Assembly: GCA_964561475.1 (NCBI GenBank)
Contig: CAZLPU010000009.1
Coordinates: 17,927 to 81,926, forward strand
From: CAYUYV01 sp964561475
GTDB taxonomy: Bacteria > Pseudomonadota > Alphaproteobacteria > JAJFIK01
Direction of reading: 5' to 3'
DNA: 64,000 bases
The stretch's first letter is position 1. Every line of letters begins with the position of its first letter. The notes under the pieces are model-generated. The model was not told the DNA's origin. It ran no database searches and was given only the letters and a program-made list of their open reading frames with translations. The translations under genes and the position numbers were made by a program. Shown here piece by piece: positions 35,801 through 43,654 of the stretch.

Positions 35801-36291
35801 CCCTCAACCGCCAGCGCCGCCTGTTGGAAGCCCGGGCCCTGGCCGGTCTTGAACGGTTCGATCACGCTCTTGAGGTTCTGGAGGGCTACGGCGGACTGGA
35901 TGTCAAACGGTTGCGTGCGGATATTCTGTGGCAGGCCCGGCGGTGGGAGGAGGCCGCCGCGGCCATCGAAGATTTCGCGTCCGAGCTTTCCGCACAAGGA
36001 CCTGAAAATGGGGGATCAGGAAATGCGGGATCCGGAGAAGAACTGCGGTTTCAGGTATTGCGGGCGGCCATTGCCCTGACCTTTGCGGAAGATGGCGAGG
36101 GACTTGCGCGCCTGCGCCAGCAATTCTCAGCCATCATGGCTCCGTCTCCCGATGCCAGCGCCTTTGACATGGTGACCAAGGGCATCGAGACCGAGGGGGT
36201 GGCCTTTCGCGAACTGGCTGCCCGGATTGCCAGCACCAACACCCTCGATGCCTTCATGAATTCCCTGCGCGGAAGGACCGACGCCCAGTAG
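32791..36291 (+). CDS. Very large exported TPR protein of the flagellar motor block
   Basis: 1166 residues from ATG 32791, overlapping the MotB-like gene by 14 bases; ATG 32839 is an alternative. A Sec signal peptide (VALLSMLAVLTAFMVSGPAIAQA) puts it in the periplasm or outer membrane. The N-terminal third contains two beta-rich segments resembling AMIN-type domains (ANARLRFAFPRSGVSAQG, and TLTFDWAEPTAYQLEQSGNG) joined by a Pro/Ala/Gln linker. From about residue 610 on it is helical repeats of the TPR type (RAHFGLAQFYIAHDLDIEALGIL, then LHDLGRIHVESGDIRKGLTVM). Co-translation with motor proteins suggests a periplasmic scaffold around the stators; no family is known to me with certainty. Confidence 0.7.
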   Translation: MVVNSPGLRLNGNRYKMLARRGGSPNPVALLSMLAVLTAFMVSGPAIAQAQTRPSAQSAVQVSAQVEGANARLRFAFPRSGVSAQGMVRDRILIIQFDREVTVDPDRISAALPSHVVLAQMDPGGQVLRIALKRDLEALVRSGNGLVTVDLYTPGNTPLPPDPDLDLARPAEPGSALSEAPAAPAPQQRPPSVAPPRETPRNSAPAPQAPSQSQPRVRDDQGAVRLSVSRSPGQTTLTFDWAEPTAYQLEQSGNGAVLTFSRLGRIDLGPVTNNLPPGLRTLEERDGDGGLRLGLTLQEGAALRHSRDGSRIVLDILFTTDEAQNPPTSDELPEELPEVLVPLAKLAQEQDQATRSSGEPESDASGSARLGELSVQSKDLDEGAALVFDWKQSRAGGVVLRGETVWIAFDGAASLDLSAIEGRFPGWISDIEAVEARDLTLLRMEVRTGALVSVTREGPQWTVLVDDSIREPARPLSLEQGVTEDGQPVVKVPLPKPLDAGAVRIVSFKDTVAGDRILAALIDASPHALASTRRHLEFDMLASAHGIFVDPLADDIEMTVADGAVFVSRPGGLALSGPDGRTQGEPRQTHDLGPGFMDVEAWALKGARGFSDAQALIQRRIFRAATPEARRRAHFGLAQFYIAHDLDIEALGILAFMAGEDGDVFKEPAFRALRGVARVKAGRTAAALEDLGHRSLQFDPGAALWRAVAHAEMENWSAARTDFKAGATVLNDHAPKLLERFWLANAASAIGVNDIGAAEEALQKLRQGARSSRVQAETRLLKGQLAEALGQSDAALEHYRAVSEHPFRPAAARAAYRLVSLERKLEQITAEEVIDRLEQLRYQWRGDELELQVLHDLGRIHVESGDIRKGLTVMRQAVQNFPGTDGGREVAQTMSDIFADLYLEGNADRMSPVQALALFYDFPELVPIGRRGDEMIRKLSDRLVDVDLLEQAAELLDHQIRHRLRGVARAQVATRLAMVQLMDRKPSQVIRTLRDTRQTQLPNALNRQRRLLEARALAGLERFDHALEVLEGYGGLDVKRLRADILWQARRWEEAAAAIEDFASELSAQGPENGGSGNAGSGEELRFQVLRAAIALTFAEDGEGLARLRQQFSAIMAPSPDASAFDMVTKGIETEGVAFRELAARIASTNTLDAFMNSLRGRTDAQ

Positions 36292-36306
36292 GGCTACAAT
36301 CGGCAA

Positions 36307-37509
36307 TCAGTCCACTGAAACCTGAAGAATGGCTTGGCCTTCCTCCACACCCTCACAATAGGGAGCCAGGCTCTCGAAAAAGACATCCGGATCGAAGGCC
36401 ATTTCAGGAGCCATTACCCCGGGGGCAGCGATGACATCCCGGGAAAACAAGCCCAACCCGACGGCCAGGGGAATGCCGGTGACACCAGCCATCCCTTCCT
36501 TGGGCAGAGCAGTGAGATGGGCGGCGACCGTCCGGTGATGACCGTCCTTCCTGCCCCGGGCCAGGGCGAACAGGGCGGGAAAGGCGGGACCTTCAAATTG
36601 GGCGAAAGCACGCTCAAGCCAGGAGGGTTTCCCGCCACTCTTGGCGAGGTCAGCCACGATAAGCCGCCCCGCCTCTTCAAGGGTCAGAGACCCCCTATCC
36701 ATCCGGTCGCGCAAACCACGCAGCCGATAGGCCAGAAGCCGGGGCATGACCATAAGATTAAGGGACCGCTTCAGGTCCGGGAAGTGGCGGGGCAGGGTGA
36801 GGGCCTCCGGATGGCCGACGGTCCACAAGGTGCGTTGGCCGATGCCCGGATAGTGCACCCGTTCCGGATCCACCGGCCGGATGGCCGTCTGCTTGCCCCC
36901 GATCCAGGCCTGCACCGTTCCGGAACATTGCTCCATCCAATGGATAACGGCGGCGGAAGGGTTTGGCTGGCTGTTCCGTGCACTGCCAGTTCCTGTACTG
37001 TTGATCAGGCCGTCATTCTCGGCTGCCCCATCTTCCAGGTTCCATCCGGTGATGAGTTCATCGACGGTATCCAGGGCTCCGTGGGCCTTGACCGCCAGAA
37101 GATTGGTCAGCCCCGGACTGGCCCCGAGGCCGACAATGGCCGGAATGGCCGCGGCCTTGGCTTTTTCATCCAGGGCCAGCATTTCCAGGGTGGGTTCCGG
37201 GTCGTCGCATATATCGAAATAGGCCGTACCCGTGGCGATGGCCGCCTCGAGGACAGGCACGCCAAACCGGAAAAAGGGGCCGACAAGATTGAGCACCGCG
37301 TCTGCCGGCTCAAGCAGGGTGAGCAGGGCGTCCCGGTCGGACACGTCGATCCGGGTGGCGTGGGCTTTGGGGCCGCAGAAACCGGCCAGATAGGCCGCGG
37401 CGTTTTCGTTGAGATCGGCGATGGTGAGATGGCTGACCCCGTCAAGAGCGGCAGCGGCCCGTGCCGCCGCCGAGCCCATGCCGCCTGCTCCTAAAATCAC
37501 GCACCGCAT
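36307..37509 (-). CDS. Saccharopine dehydrogenase-like NAD(P)-binding protein
   Basis: 400 residues from ATG 37509, six bases after GGGAGAG. The N-terminal Rossmann motif VILGAGGMGSAAARAAA and the pattern ADAVLNLVGPFFRFGVPVLEAAI followed by YFDICDDPEPTLEM are those of the saccharopine dehydrogenase/carboxynorspermidine dehydrogenase-like superfamily. The C-terminal half (ITGWNLEDGAAENDG, then HYPGIGQRTLW) does not point to a specific substrate. It converges on the TPR gene with a 15-base gap. General family clear, reaction unknown. Confidence 0.75.
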   Translation of the reverse strand: MRCVILGAGGMGSAAARAAAALDGVSHLTIADLNENAAAYLAGFCGPKAHATRIDVSDRDALLTLLEPADAVLNLVGPFFRFGVPVLEAAIATGTAYFDICDDPEPTLEMLALDEKAKAAAIPAIVGLGASPGLTNLLAVKAHGALDTVDELITGWNLEDGAAENDGLINSTGTGSARNSQPNPSAAVIHWMEQCSGTVQAWIGGKQTAIRPVDPERVHYPGIGQRTLWTVGHPEALTLPRHFPDLKRSLNLMVMPRLLAYRLRGLRDRMDRGSLTLEEAGRLIVADLAKSGGKPSWLERAFAQFEGPAFPALFALARGRKDGHHRTVAAHLTALPKEGMAGVTGIPLAVGLGLFSRDVIAAPGVMAPEMAFDPDVFFESLAPYCEGVEEGQAILQVSVD

Positions 37510-37659
37510 GCCGCTCTCCCTGACCATGGTGTTTGTCGGTCAGAGTGGAACATGGCGGTGCCAAGTGCAATGGCGGGACCGATGGCCCTGCCATTGTGTC
37601 ATTTGTGGCGCCCTGGACTTTGGGTCCTGGGGGGCTCAGACCGGGGGCCGGCCTGAGGT

Positions 37660-38949
37660 TCAGACTTGGGCGAGGCCCTGGGTCAGGTCGTCGATCAGGT
37701 CGCCCGGATCCTCGATTCCCACGGACAGACGCACCACGTCGGGACCCGCTCCGGCGGCGACCTTCTGCTCATCCGTAAGCTGACGGTGGGTGGTGGAGGC
37801 CGGGTGGATGATCAAACTGCGGGTGTCGCCCACATTGGCCAGATGACTGAAGAGCTTGATCTTGTTCACCAGGGTCTTGCCCGCGTCATAGCCCCCCTTG
37901 AGGCCGAAGGTGAACACCGCACCGGCGCCCTTGGGGCAGTATTTCTGCGCAAGCGGGCGGTACCGGTCATTGGCGAGACCCGGGTAGGACACCCAGGACA
38001 CTTTCTCATGGCCAGCAAGGAACTCGGCCACCGCCTGGGCGTTGCTGCAATGCTGACGCATGCGCAGGGGCAGGGTCTCGATACCTGTCAGGACCAGGAA
38101 GGCATTCATCGGCGAGAGGGCCGGGCCCAGATCCCGCAGACCGATAGCCCGGCACGCCACGGCAAACGCCACGGGGCCGAAGGCTTCCGACAGATTCAAT
38201 CCGTGATAGGACGGGTTGGGCTCACTCATGGTCGGATACCGCCCCGAGGCCGCCCAGTCGAACTTGCCGCCGTCCACGATCAACCCGCAGATGGAATTGC
38301 CGTGGCCGCCCAGGAATTTGGTGGCGGAGTGAACCACGATATGGGCGCCGTGGTCGAGGGGGCGGCACAGGGCCGGGGTCGCAAGGGTGTTGTCCACGAT
38401 CAACGGGATACCCGCGTCCTCGGCGATCTTGGCGATGGCCTCGATGTCGGAGACGATACCGCCGGGGTTGGCGATGCTCTCGATAAAGATGGCTTTGGTC
38501 TTCGGGGTGATGGCCCGGGCGAAATTCTGGGGGTCGGACTGGTCCACAAAAATACAGTTCCAGCCGAATTTCTTGAAGCCCTGGCCGAACTGGTTGATGG
38601 AGCCGCCATAAAGATTGCGGGTGGACATGAACTCATCGCCCGGTTCCATCATGGCATGGAAGACCAGCACCTGGGCCGCGTGGCCGGAGCTGACGGCCAG
38701 GGCCGCCATGCCGCCTTCCAGCATGGCAATGCGTTCTTCCAGGACGGCACAGGTGGGATTGCCGATCCGGGTGTAGATGTGGCCCGGCTCCTGAAGATTG
38801 AACAGGCGGGCCGCGTGATCCGAATCCTCAAAGACAAACGACGTGGTCTGATAGATCGGCGTGGCCCGGGCACCGGTGGCGATGTCGGGCGCCGCACCGG
38901 CGTGGACGGAGAGGGTGTGAAAGCCCAGGGGTTTGTCTTCCTCGATCAT
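37660..38949 (-). CDS. metY: O-acetylhomoserine sulfhydrylase (MetY-type PLP enzyme)
   Basis: 429 residues, the length typical of MetY and longer than cystathionine gamma-synthase. Makes homocysteine from O-acetyl-L-homoserine and sulfide, using PLP. Signatures: GFHTLSVHAGAAPD at the N-terminus, YTRIGNPTCAVLEERIAMLEGG, and the PLP lysine K211 in VVHSATKFLGGHG. AAGGAG precedes the ATG. I looked for a SAM-II-like riboswitch in the 110 bases upstream and saw none. Confidence 0.92.
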   Translation of the reverse strand: MIEEDKPLGFHTLSVHAGAAPDIATGARATPIYQTTSFVFEDSDHAARLFNLQEPGHIYTRIGNPTCAVLEERIAMLEGGMAALAVSSGHAAQVLVFHAMMEPGDEFMSTRNLYGGSINQFGQGFKKFGWNCIFVDQSDPQNFARAITPKTKAIFIESIANPGGIVSDIEAIAKIAEDAGIPLIVDNTLATPALCRPLDHGAHIVVHSATKFLGGHGNSICGLIVDGGKFDWAASGRYPTMSEPNPSYHGLNLSEAFGPVAFAVACRAIGLRDLGPALSPMNAFLVLTGIETLPLRMRQHCSNAQAVAEFLAGHEKVSWVSYPGLANDRYRPLAQKYCPKGAGAVFTFGLKGGYDAGKTLVNKIKLFSHLANVGDTRSLIIHPASTTHRQLTDEQKVAAGAGPDVVRLSVGIEDPGDLIDDLTQGLAQV

Positions 38950-39062
38950 GAGTGAGGCTCCTTATGGTCCGTGTTGGGAAATTGAGGTGAAACTGCTGCC
39001 ATTGTTGAGGCCGTTTCTGATTGTTTAGGGTCGGGTTTGGTGACGAGATTAAGGCGGCGGGC

Positions 39063-39848
39063 TCAGTCGCCGCCGCCGCCTCCGCCACAGCCGCTGCTGC
39101 AACCACTGCTGCACCCGCTCGAATCCGGATCATCGTCGAAAAACCAACTGCTCTTGCCCTTGCCGTTGCGTCTTCCGCGCCGTCCTCCTTTCCGGCCTCC
39201 ACCTGCCCCAAAGATCAGTCTGAGGACAACAAGGCCGGCCACGACCGCGATGATCAGCGTGACCAGATCCGCGCCGATATAGGGCACACCCGGCCCCGTG
39301 GATCCGACGGTCAGGACCCCTGTTCCGGCTAAGGCACCGGTGACGAGCACGGCGGCCGCCCGGCGCAAGGACGATTTGGCCACCACGAAATGACTGCCGG
39401 TGTTGACCCGGCGCATCAGGGGGGCGTCGCCGAAGCGGACGGACGGGTCGGGCCAGATGTCCGCCGGGGGAGGGTGGCCGAAGGCGGTCTCGTAAGCCTT
39501 CAGAGTGCGGATATAGTTGTCTTCAAAACGGCGGTTTTCGTGGGTCCCGCCCTTGGTGGGTCCGTGATGCAAGGGACGGCCCAGAGCCTCGGTGAAGGGC
39601 CCCCAATAATGGCGGGTGTAGATCAGATGCAGATGCCAGGCCTGGTCCACTTCGTCGGAGGGGGTGACCTCCTCGCCGCCGGTCACGGCAAGATAGACAA
39701 AGCGGCGGTATTCCTCCACCACCCGGGCCGCGAAAGCCGGTGACCAGCCATTATCCCTGGCCAGCCGCGCCGTGAACGGAAAGACAGAATCAAGGGCGTC
39801 GAATTCGACAGCGCTGATCCTGCGCCAAAGGTCTGATTCAAAAGACAT
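39063..39848 (-). CDS. Membrane protein with Gly/Cys-rich tail (TIGR04222-like / glycine-rich domain)
   Basis: 261 residues from ATG 39848. The N-terminal domain carries EVTPSDEVDQAWHLHLIYTRHYW, a signature shared with glycine-rich-domain proteins. Two hydrophobic segments follow (AAAVLVTGALAGTGVLTVG and LVTLIIAVVAGLVVLRLIF), then a basic stretch and the tail SSGCSSGCSSGCGGGGGGD. Membrane proteins with such tails are grouped as TIGR04222; function is unknown. Not obviously linked to the flagellar genes around it. Confidence 0.6.
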   Translation of the reverse strand: MSFESDLWRRISAVEFDALDSVFPFTARLARDNGWSPAFAARVVEEYRRFVYLAVTGGEEVTPSDEVDQAWHLHLIYTRHYWGPFTEALGRPLHHGPTKGGTHENRRFEDNYIRTLKAYETAFGHPPPADIWPDPSVRFGDAPLMRRVNTGSHFVVAKSSLRRAAAVLVTGALAGTGVLTVGSTGPGVPYIGADLVTLIIAVVAGLVVLRLIFGAGGGRKGGRRGRRNGKGKSSWFFDDDPDSSGCSSGCSSGCGGGGGGD

Positions 39849-39950
39849 TCCTGACCCTTCCAACCCCGAATGATCTTGCTCGTGGGCAACTATAGACGAG
39901 GGAGGAAGGTCAGGCAAAACGCGGCCATAACGCCGGGAATGGCCCCGGAT

Positions 39951-40766
39951 CTACCCTTCAAAGCTTTGCATCAGGCTGCCTGCCACCAGATACCAGCCAT
40001 CCACCAGGACAAAGAAGATGAGCTTGAAAGGCAGTGAAATGATCACCGGGGGGAGCATCATCATGCCCATGGCCATCAACACGGAGGAAATCACCATGTC
40101 GATGACCAGGAAGGGGATGAACAGCAGAAAGGCGATTTCAAAGGCCCGCCTCAATTCGGAGATCATGAAGGCGGGAATGAGGATGCGGAAGGGGGTGGCC
40201 TCAGGCGTTTCCGGCGGGTCTTGATCGGACATTTGAATGAAAAGGCCCAGATCCTTTTCCCGCACATGGGCGAGCATGAAACCCCGGAAGGGTTCGGCCG
40301 CCTGTTCGATCCCGGTCATCGTGTCGACTTCCTCCGCCACCAGAGGTCCGATCCCTGCCTTGTAGGCCTCGTCGAACACGGGCGCCATGATGAAGGCGGT
40401 CATGAACAGGGCAAGGGAGATGAGCACGGAATTGGGCGGGCTTTGCTGGGTGCCAAGGGCCATGCGCAGGATTGACAGCACAATGACGATGCGGGTGAAG
40501 GATGTCACCATCACCAGGATTGATGGTGCAATACTCAGGACCGTGATCAGGGCGATGACCTGAACGAGCCGTTCGGTCAGCCCCCCATTGTCCGCCAGAT
40601 CCAGGCGCAGCTCCTGGGCCGCCGCTGGATCCGCGAGGATGATCATCAGCCCACAAAGGAAAAGAAGTGCCGGAGCGGAGCGGGACGCTGTCCGCAGCCT
40701 TGCCCCGGCACCAGTGATGGCTCGGGCGCTTGCCCGGCCCATGGTTAGGACGGTCGAGGGGATCAC
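39951..40766 (-). CDS. fliP: Flagellar export gate protein FliP
   Basis: 271 residues with an N-terminal signal peptide (about residues 30-50, ALLFLCGLMIILADPAAAQE), as in other FliP. The membrane domain is typical: LIGVLSIAPS-like ALITVLSIAPSILVMVTSFTR, GTQQSPPNSVLISLALFMT, then FMISELRRAFEIAFLLFIPF and MMMLPPVIISLPFKLIFFVL. With FliQ and FliR it forms the type III export gate. Its ATG overlaps the fliO stop by four bases (ATGA). Confidence 0.96.
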   Translation of the reverse strand: MIPSTVLTMGRASARAITGAGARLRTASRSAPALLFLCGLMIILADPAAAQELRLDLADNGGLTERLVQVIALITVLSIAPSILVMVTSFTRIVIVLSILRMALGTQQSPPNSVLISLALFMTAFIMAPVFDEAYKAGIGPLVAEEVDTMTGIEQAAEPFRGFMLAHVREKDLGLFIQMSDQDPPETPEATPFRILIPAFMISELRRAFEIAFLLFIPFLVIDMVISSVLMAMGMMMLPPVIISLPFKLIFFVLVDGWYLVAGSLMQSFEG

Positions 40767-41155
40767 TGCGGTTCCCCCGTCGCTGTGCGGACAGTGCCAT
40801 GATGGGGCGGGATTGCCTGCACAGCAGTGGCGGGCAGGCGCGGAGTTGCGGTGCCCGACATGCCTTGAGGCCGCAGATCCTGGGGAAAGGGGGAGGGCGG
40901 TGGAGGCGCAATCGGTTGAACGCCCTGGGGGCCGGCCACCAGCAGATGGTCCCTGTCATCCACCCGGACCAGCAACAACCGGTGACGGGCATCGAGCATG
41001 AGGCTTTCCTGAAGGCTCATGCGCCGGTCTGCCCCATGGGCGGTCCCGAGACCGGCCCCCCAGCCCTGACGGCGCACGAGATGCCCAAGGGCCAGGATCA
41101 GGGCCAGGACAAACAGGAGGGCAAGGATCGAACGCAGCAGGTCCGTAAGCTCCAT
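40763..41155 (-). CDS. fliO: FliO-like flagellar biosynthesis protein
   Basis: 130 residues: an N-terminal membrane helix (LLRSILALLFVLALILALGHLV), then the FliO-type cytoplasmic segment MSLQESLMLDARHRLLLVRVDDRDHLLVAG and a Pro-rich tail. FliO assists FliP assembly. The short form and the four-base overlap with fliP support the call. AGAGGA precedes the ATG. Divergent from the flgB operon across a 197-base region holding two CtrA-like boxes. Confidence 0.85.
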   Translation of the reverse strand: MELTDLLRSILALLFVLALILALGHLVRRQGWGAGLGTAHGADRRMSLQESLMLDARHRLLLVRVDDRDHLLVAGPQGVQPIAPPPPSPFPQDLRPQGMSGTATPRLPATAVQAIPPHHGTVRTATGEPQ

Positions 41156-41232
41156 ACTCTATCCTCTTTTGTCTTTACAGGCGCATGGTTGTCTGAAATG
41201 CGGTTTGCGGATCATAAAGTGCTTGGTCAGCG

Positions 41233-41248
41233 TTAGCCGGACGTAAAC
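41233..41248 (+). promoter_or_regulatory. CtrA-like box 1 between fliO and flgB
   Basis: TTAG-CCGGACG-TAAAC, two mismatches from TTAA-N7-TTAAC. Lies 78 bases from the fliO start and about 105 from the flgB start. Confidence 0.5.
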
Positions 41249-41274
41249 CGATCCACCCTGATTGCCCGGATGTT

Positions 41275-41290
41275 TTAGCCGGATCTTTAC
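41275..41290 (+). promoter_or_regulatory. CtrA-like box 2 between fliO and flgB
   Basis: TTAG-CCGGATC-TTTAC, two mismatches from TTAA-N7-TTAAC and 42 bases after box 1, sharing its core TTAGCCGGA. Confidence 0.5.
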
Positions 41291-41352
41291 CGGGCCCGGG
41301 CACGCTTGCACCGTGGCGGTTGGACCGTCAGGCAGTCGGGCGGGGGCAAGCC

Positions 41353-41766
41353 ATGGGGCCGGAAAACGCGATGGGCGGTGTACCGCTTCTGGGCATGCTC
41401 AAGGAAAAGATGACCTGGCTCGGGGCGCGCCAGAAGGTTCTGGCGGAAAATGTCGCCCACGGAGATACGCCCGGTTACCGCGCCCAGGATCTGGAGCGCC
41501 CTGATTTCACGAAAGTCCTGAACCGGGAACGCGGAGCGGGAATGGCCACCGCCCAGCCGGGCCATTTCACCGGTACGAGCGGACGGGGACAGCTTGACCA
41601 TCGCGCCACCCAACGGGAGAGCTGGCACGCCAGCCCCGATGGCAACACCGTATCGGTCGAGCAGGAAATGATGAAAGTCAGCGAGACCGTCGGTGAATAC
41701 CGGATGGCGGCTAACCTCTATGCCAAGAGCATTGGACTGCTGAAAACCGCGATCGGCGGACGGTAA
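41353..41766 (+). CDS. flgB: Flagellar proximal rod protein FlgB
   Basis: 137 residues from ATG 41353 (the frame opens 33 bases earlier). Rod signatures: LGARQKVLAENVAHGDTPGYRAQDLE near the N-terminus and MMKVSETVGEYRMAANLYAK at the C-terminus. First gene of flgB-flgC-fliE-fliQ-fliR-flhB. Confidence 0.93.
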   Translation: MGPENAMGGVPLLGMLKEKMTWLGARQKVLAENVAHGDTPGYRAQDLERPDFTKVLNRERGAGMATAQPGHFTGTSGRGQLDHRATQRESWHASPDGNTVSVEQEMMKVSETVGEYRMAANLYAKSIGLLKTAIGGR

Positions 41767-41808
41767 GCGTGCGGATCGTAACACCATCTCCAGGGGGAAG
41801 GCACGGCC

Positions 41809-42219
41809 ATGGACCTTCAGAACACCATGCTCATCGCGGCCTCGGGCATGCGCGCCCAGACATCCCGCCTCAAGGTGCTGGCCGAGAACATCGCCAACAG
41901 CAATTCCCTCGGCACCGCACCGGGTGAGGATCCCTACCGCCGGCAGATCCCGTCCTTCAAGACCGAACTGGACCGGGAGACCGGCGCACGCCTTGTCCAC
42001 ATGACCAAGACAGTGCCGGACCAGTCCGCCTTCGGACTGCGCCACGACCCGAACCATCCCGCTGCGGATGAAAACGGTTATGTGAAGACACCCAATGTCA
42101 GCTCCCTGATCGAGAGTGTCGACATGCGCCAGGCCCAGCGCAGCTACGAGGCCAACCTCAATGTGATCGAGGCCTCGCGCTCCATGATCATGCGCACCAT
42201 CGACCTGCTGCAACGTTAA
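41809..42219 (+). CDS. flgC: Flagellar proximal rod protein FlgC
   Basis: 136 residues, standard length. N-terminal motif SGMRAQTSRLKVLAENIANSN, the FlgC-specific PYRRQIPSFKTEL, and the C-terminus MRQAQRSYEANLNVIEASRSM. A strong Shine-Dalgarno (AGGGGGAAGG) precedes the ATG; 42 bases after flgB. Confidence 0.95.
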   Translation: MDLQNTMLIAASGMRAQTSRLKVLAENIANSNSLGTAPGEDPYRRQIPSFKTELDRETGARLVHMTKTVPDQSAFGLRHDPNHPAADENGYVKTPNVSSLIESVDMRQAQRSYEANLNVIEASRSMIMRTIDLLQR

Positions 42220-42229
42220 GGGGACGGCC

Positions 42230-42556
42230 ATGGCAATCGAAGCGGCCCGCGCCCTCCAGGCCTACGCACAGGCTCAGATCCAGGCCAAGGACATCACCGG
42301 CGCCCCCGGCGGAAAAGAGGTCAGCGCCACGGCGGCCCCGTCCGATTTCGGCGCCCTCGTTCAGGATGCGGTCAAATCCGCCGTGGACACCACCCGCCAG
42401 GGCGAGGCCATGGCTGCCGCCGGTGTGAACGGCGAGGCGGCCATCGTGGACGTGGTCACGGCGGTCTCGGCGGCGGAAGTGACCGTCCAGTCCGTTGTGG
42501 CGGTTCGCGACCGGGTGATCTCCGCCTATCAGGAAATCATGCGCATGCCGATTTAA
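42230..42556 (+). CDS. fliE: Flagellar MS ring-rod junction protein FliE
   Basis: 108 residues. FliE joins the MS ring to the proximal rod. DFGALVQDAVKSAVDTTRQGE and the C-terminal TVQSVVAVRDRVISAYQEIMRMPI match the family. Ten bases after flgC. Confidence 0.93.
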   Translation: MAIEAARALQAYAQAQIQAKDITGAPGGKEVSATAAPSDFGALVQDAVKSAVDTTRQGEAMAAAGVNGEAAIVDVVTAVSAAEVTVQSVVAVRDRVISAYQEIMRMPI

Positions 42557-42602
42557 GGGGCTCTTCACCCGCGCTTTACCTTCCCCGATCCATGATCGTG
42601 TC

Positions 42603-42866
42603 ATGACCGGACCCGAAACCATCGATCTGGCCCGGGAGGCGATCTACATCGTCCTCAAGGCCACCGCACCGCTCATGGCCGTTGCCATGGGCGTGGGGCT
42701 TGTCATCGCCCTGTTCCAGGCCCTCACCCAGGTCCAGGAAATGACCCTGACGTTCGTGCCGAAGATTGTCGCGGTCTTTCTCACCCTCGTCATCACCCTG
42801 CCATTCATCGGACGGCTGATGGCCGATCTGATGGAAACCGTGGTGGACCGGATCATCGCGGGCTGA
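42603..42866 (+). CDS. fliQ: Flagellar export gate protein FliQ
   Basis: 87 residues with two membrane helices (APLMAVAMGVGLVIALFQALTQ and PKIVAVFLTLVITLPFIGRLM) around the conserved QVQEMTLTFVPK loop. Gate subunit with FliP and FliR. No strong Shine-Dalgarno is visible before its ATG. Confidence 0.95.
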   Translation: MTGPETIDLAREAIYIVLKATAPLMAVAMGVGLVIALFQALTQVQEMTLTFVPKIVAVFLTLVITLPFIGRLMADLMETVVDRIIAG

Positions 42867-42882
42867 GGGGCGGGCAGGGGAC

Positions 42883-43650
42883 ATGGTGCTCACCCTCGAC
42901 ATGCTCCCGGCGGAAATCTTCATCCATCTGCTGGTCTTTGCCCGGCTGGGGGCTGCACTCATGCTGCTGCCGGTGTTCGGGGAACCGGGGGTCAATCCGC
43001 GCATGCGGCTTGCCATTGCCTTGGGTCTGACCCTGGTTGCCGTCCCGGTGCTGCGCCCCCTGCTGCCGCCCATGCCTGATGCCTATATGAGCGCGGCCCT
43101 GCTGATCATCCGCGAAGCGGTGATCGGTCTTGCCCTCGGTGCCCTGATCCGCATTCTGGTCAGTGCCCTGCATATGGCCGGGACGATCATCGCCACCCAG
43201 ACCGGTCTTGCGTTCGCCATGGCTTTCGACCCTGCCCAGGGATCCCAAAGCGCCCTGTTTGCCTCCTTCCTGACCCTGCTCGCCACCACGCTCATTCTCA
43301 TGGCGGATCTTCACCATGGGCTTCTGGCGGCCACAGTGGACAGCTATCGGATCTTTCCCAGTTCAGGCCCCCTGCCCGTGGAGGATCTGGCCAATCTCAG
43401 TCTGCGCTGGTTTGCTGATGCGTTCGTCATTGCCCTGCAACTGTCCGCCCCCTTCCTGGTGTTCGGTTTTGTCTTCTACGCGGCTATGGGGGTGTTGTCG
43501 AAACTGATGCCCCAGCTTCAGATCATCTTCATTGCCATGCCCGTGAACATCACCATGGGGTATCTGATCATGGCCCTGATCCTGGCGGCCTTCATGGCCT
43601 TTTATCTTACCGCCTTCGAGGCGCGCATCGACCTGCTCCTGGGCCGGTGA
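42883..43650 (+). CDS. fliR: Flagellar export gate protein FliR
   Basis: 255 residues, about six hydrophobic helices, ending in the FliR-type LSKLMPQLQIIFIAMPVNITMGYL region and EARIDLLLGR. ARLGAALMLLPVFGEPGVNPRMRLAIALG near the N-terminus is typical. GGGGAC precedes the ATG. FlhB follows by four bases. Confidence 0.95.
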   Translation: MVLTLDMLPAEIFIHLLVFARLGAALMLLPVFGEPGVNPRMRLAIALGLTLVAVPVLRPLLPPMPDAYMSAALLIIREAVIGLALGALIRILVSALHMAGTIIATQTGLAFAMAFDPAQGSQSALFASFLTLLATTLILMADLHHGLLAATVDSYRIFPSSGPLPVEDLANLSLRWFADAFVIALQLSAPFLVFGFVFYAAMGVLSKLMPQLQIIFIAMPVNITMGYLIMALILAAFMAFYLTAFEARIDLLLGR

Positions 43651-43654
43651 AGCC

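Noticed and set aside
38950..39062. SAM-II riboswitch before metY
   Set aside because: Looked for the conserved pseudoknot pattern common before met genes of alphaproteobacteria; nothing convincing in this gap.
41299..41309. GGGCACGCTTGC upstream of flgB as a sigma-54 promoter
   Set aside because: GG and GC are only 8 bases apart; sigma-54 needs 10.
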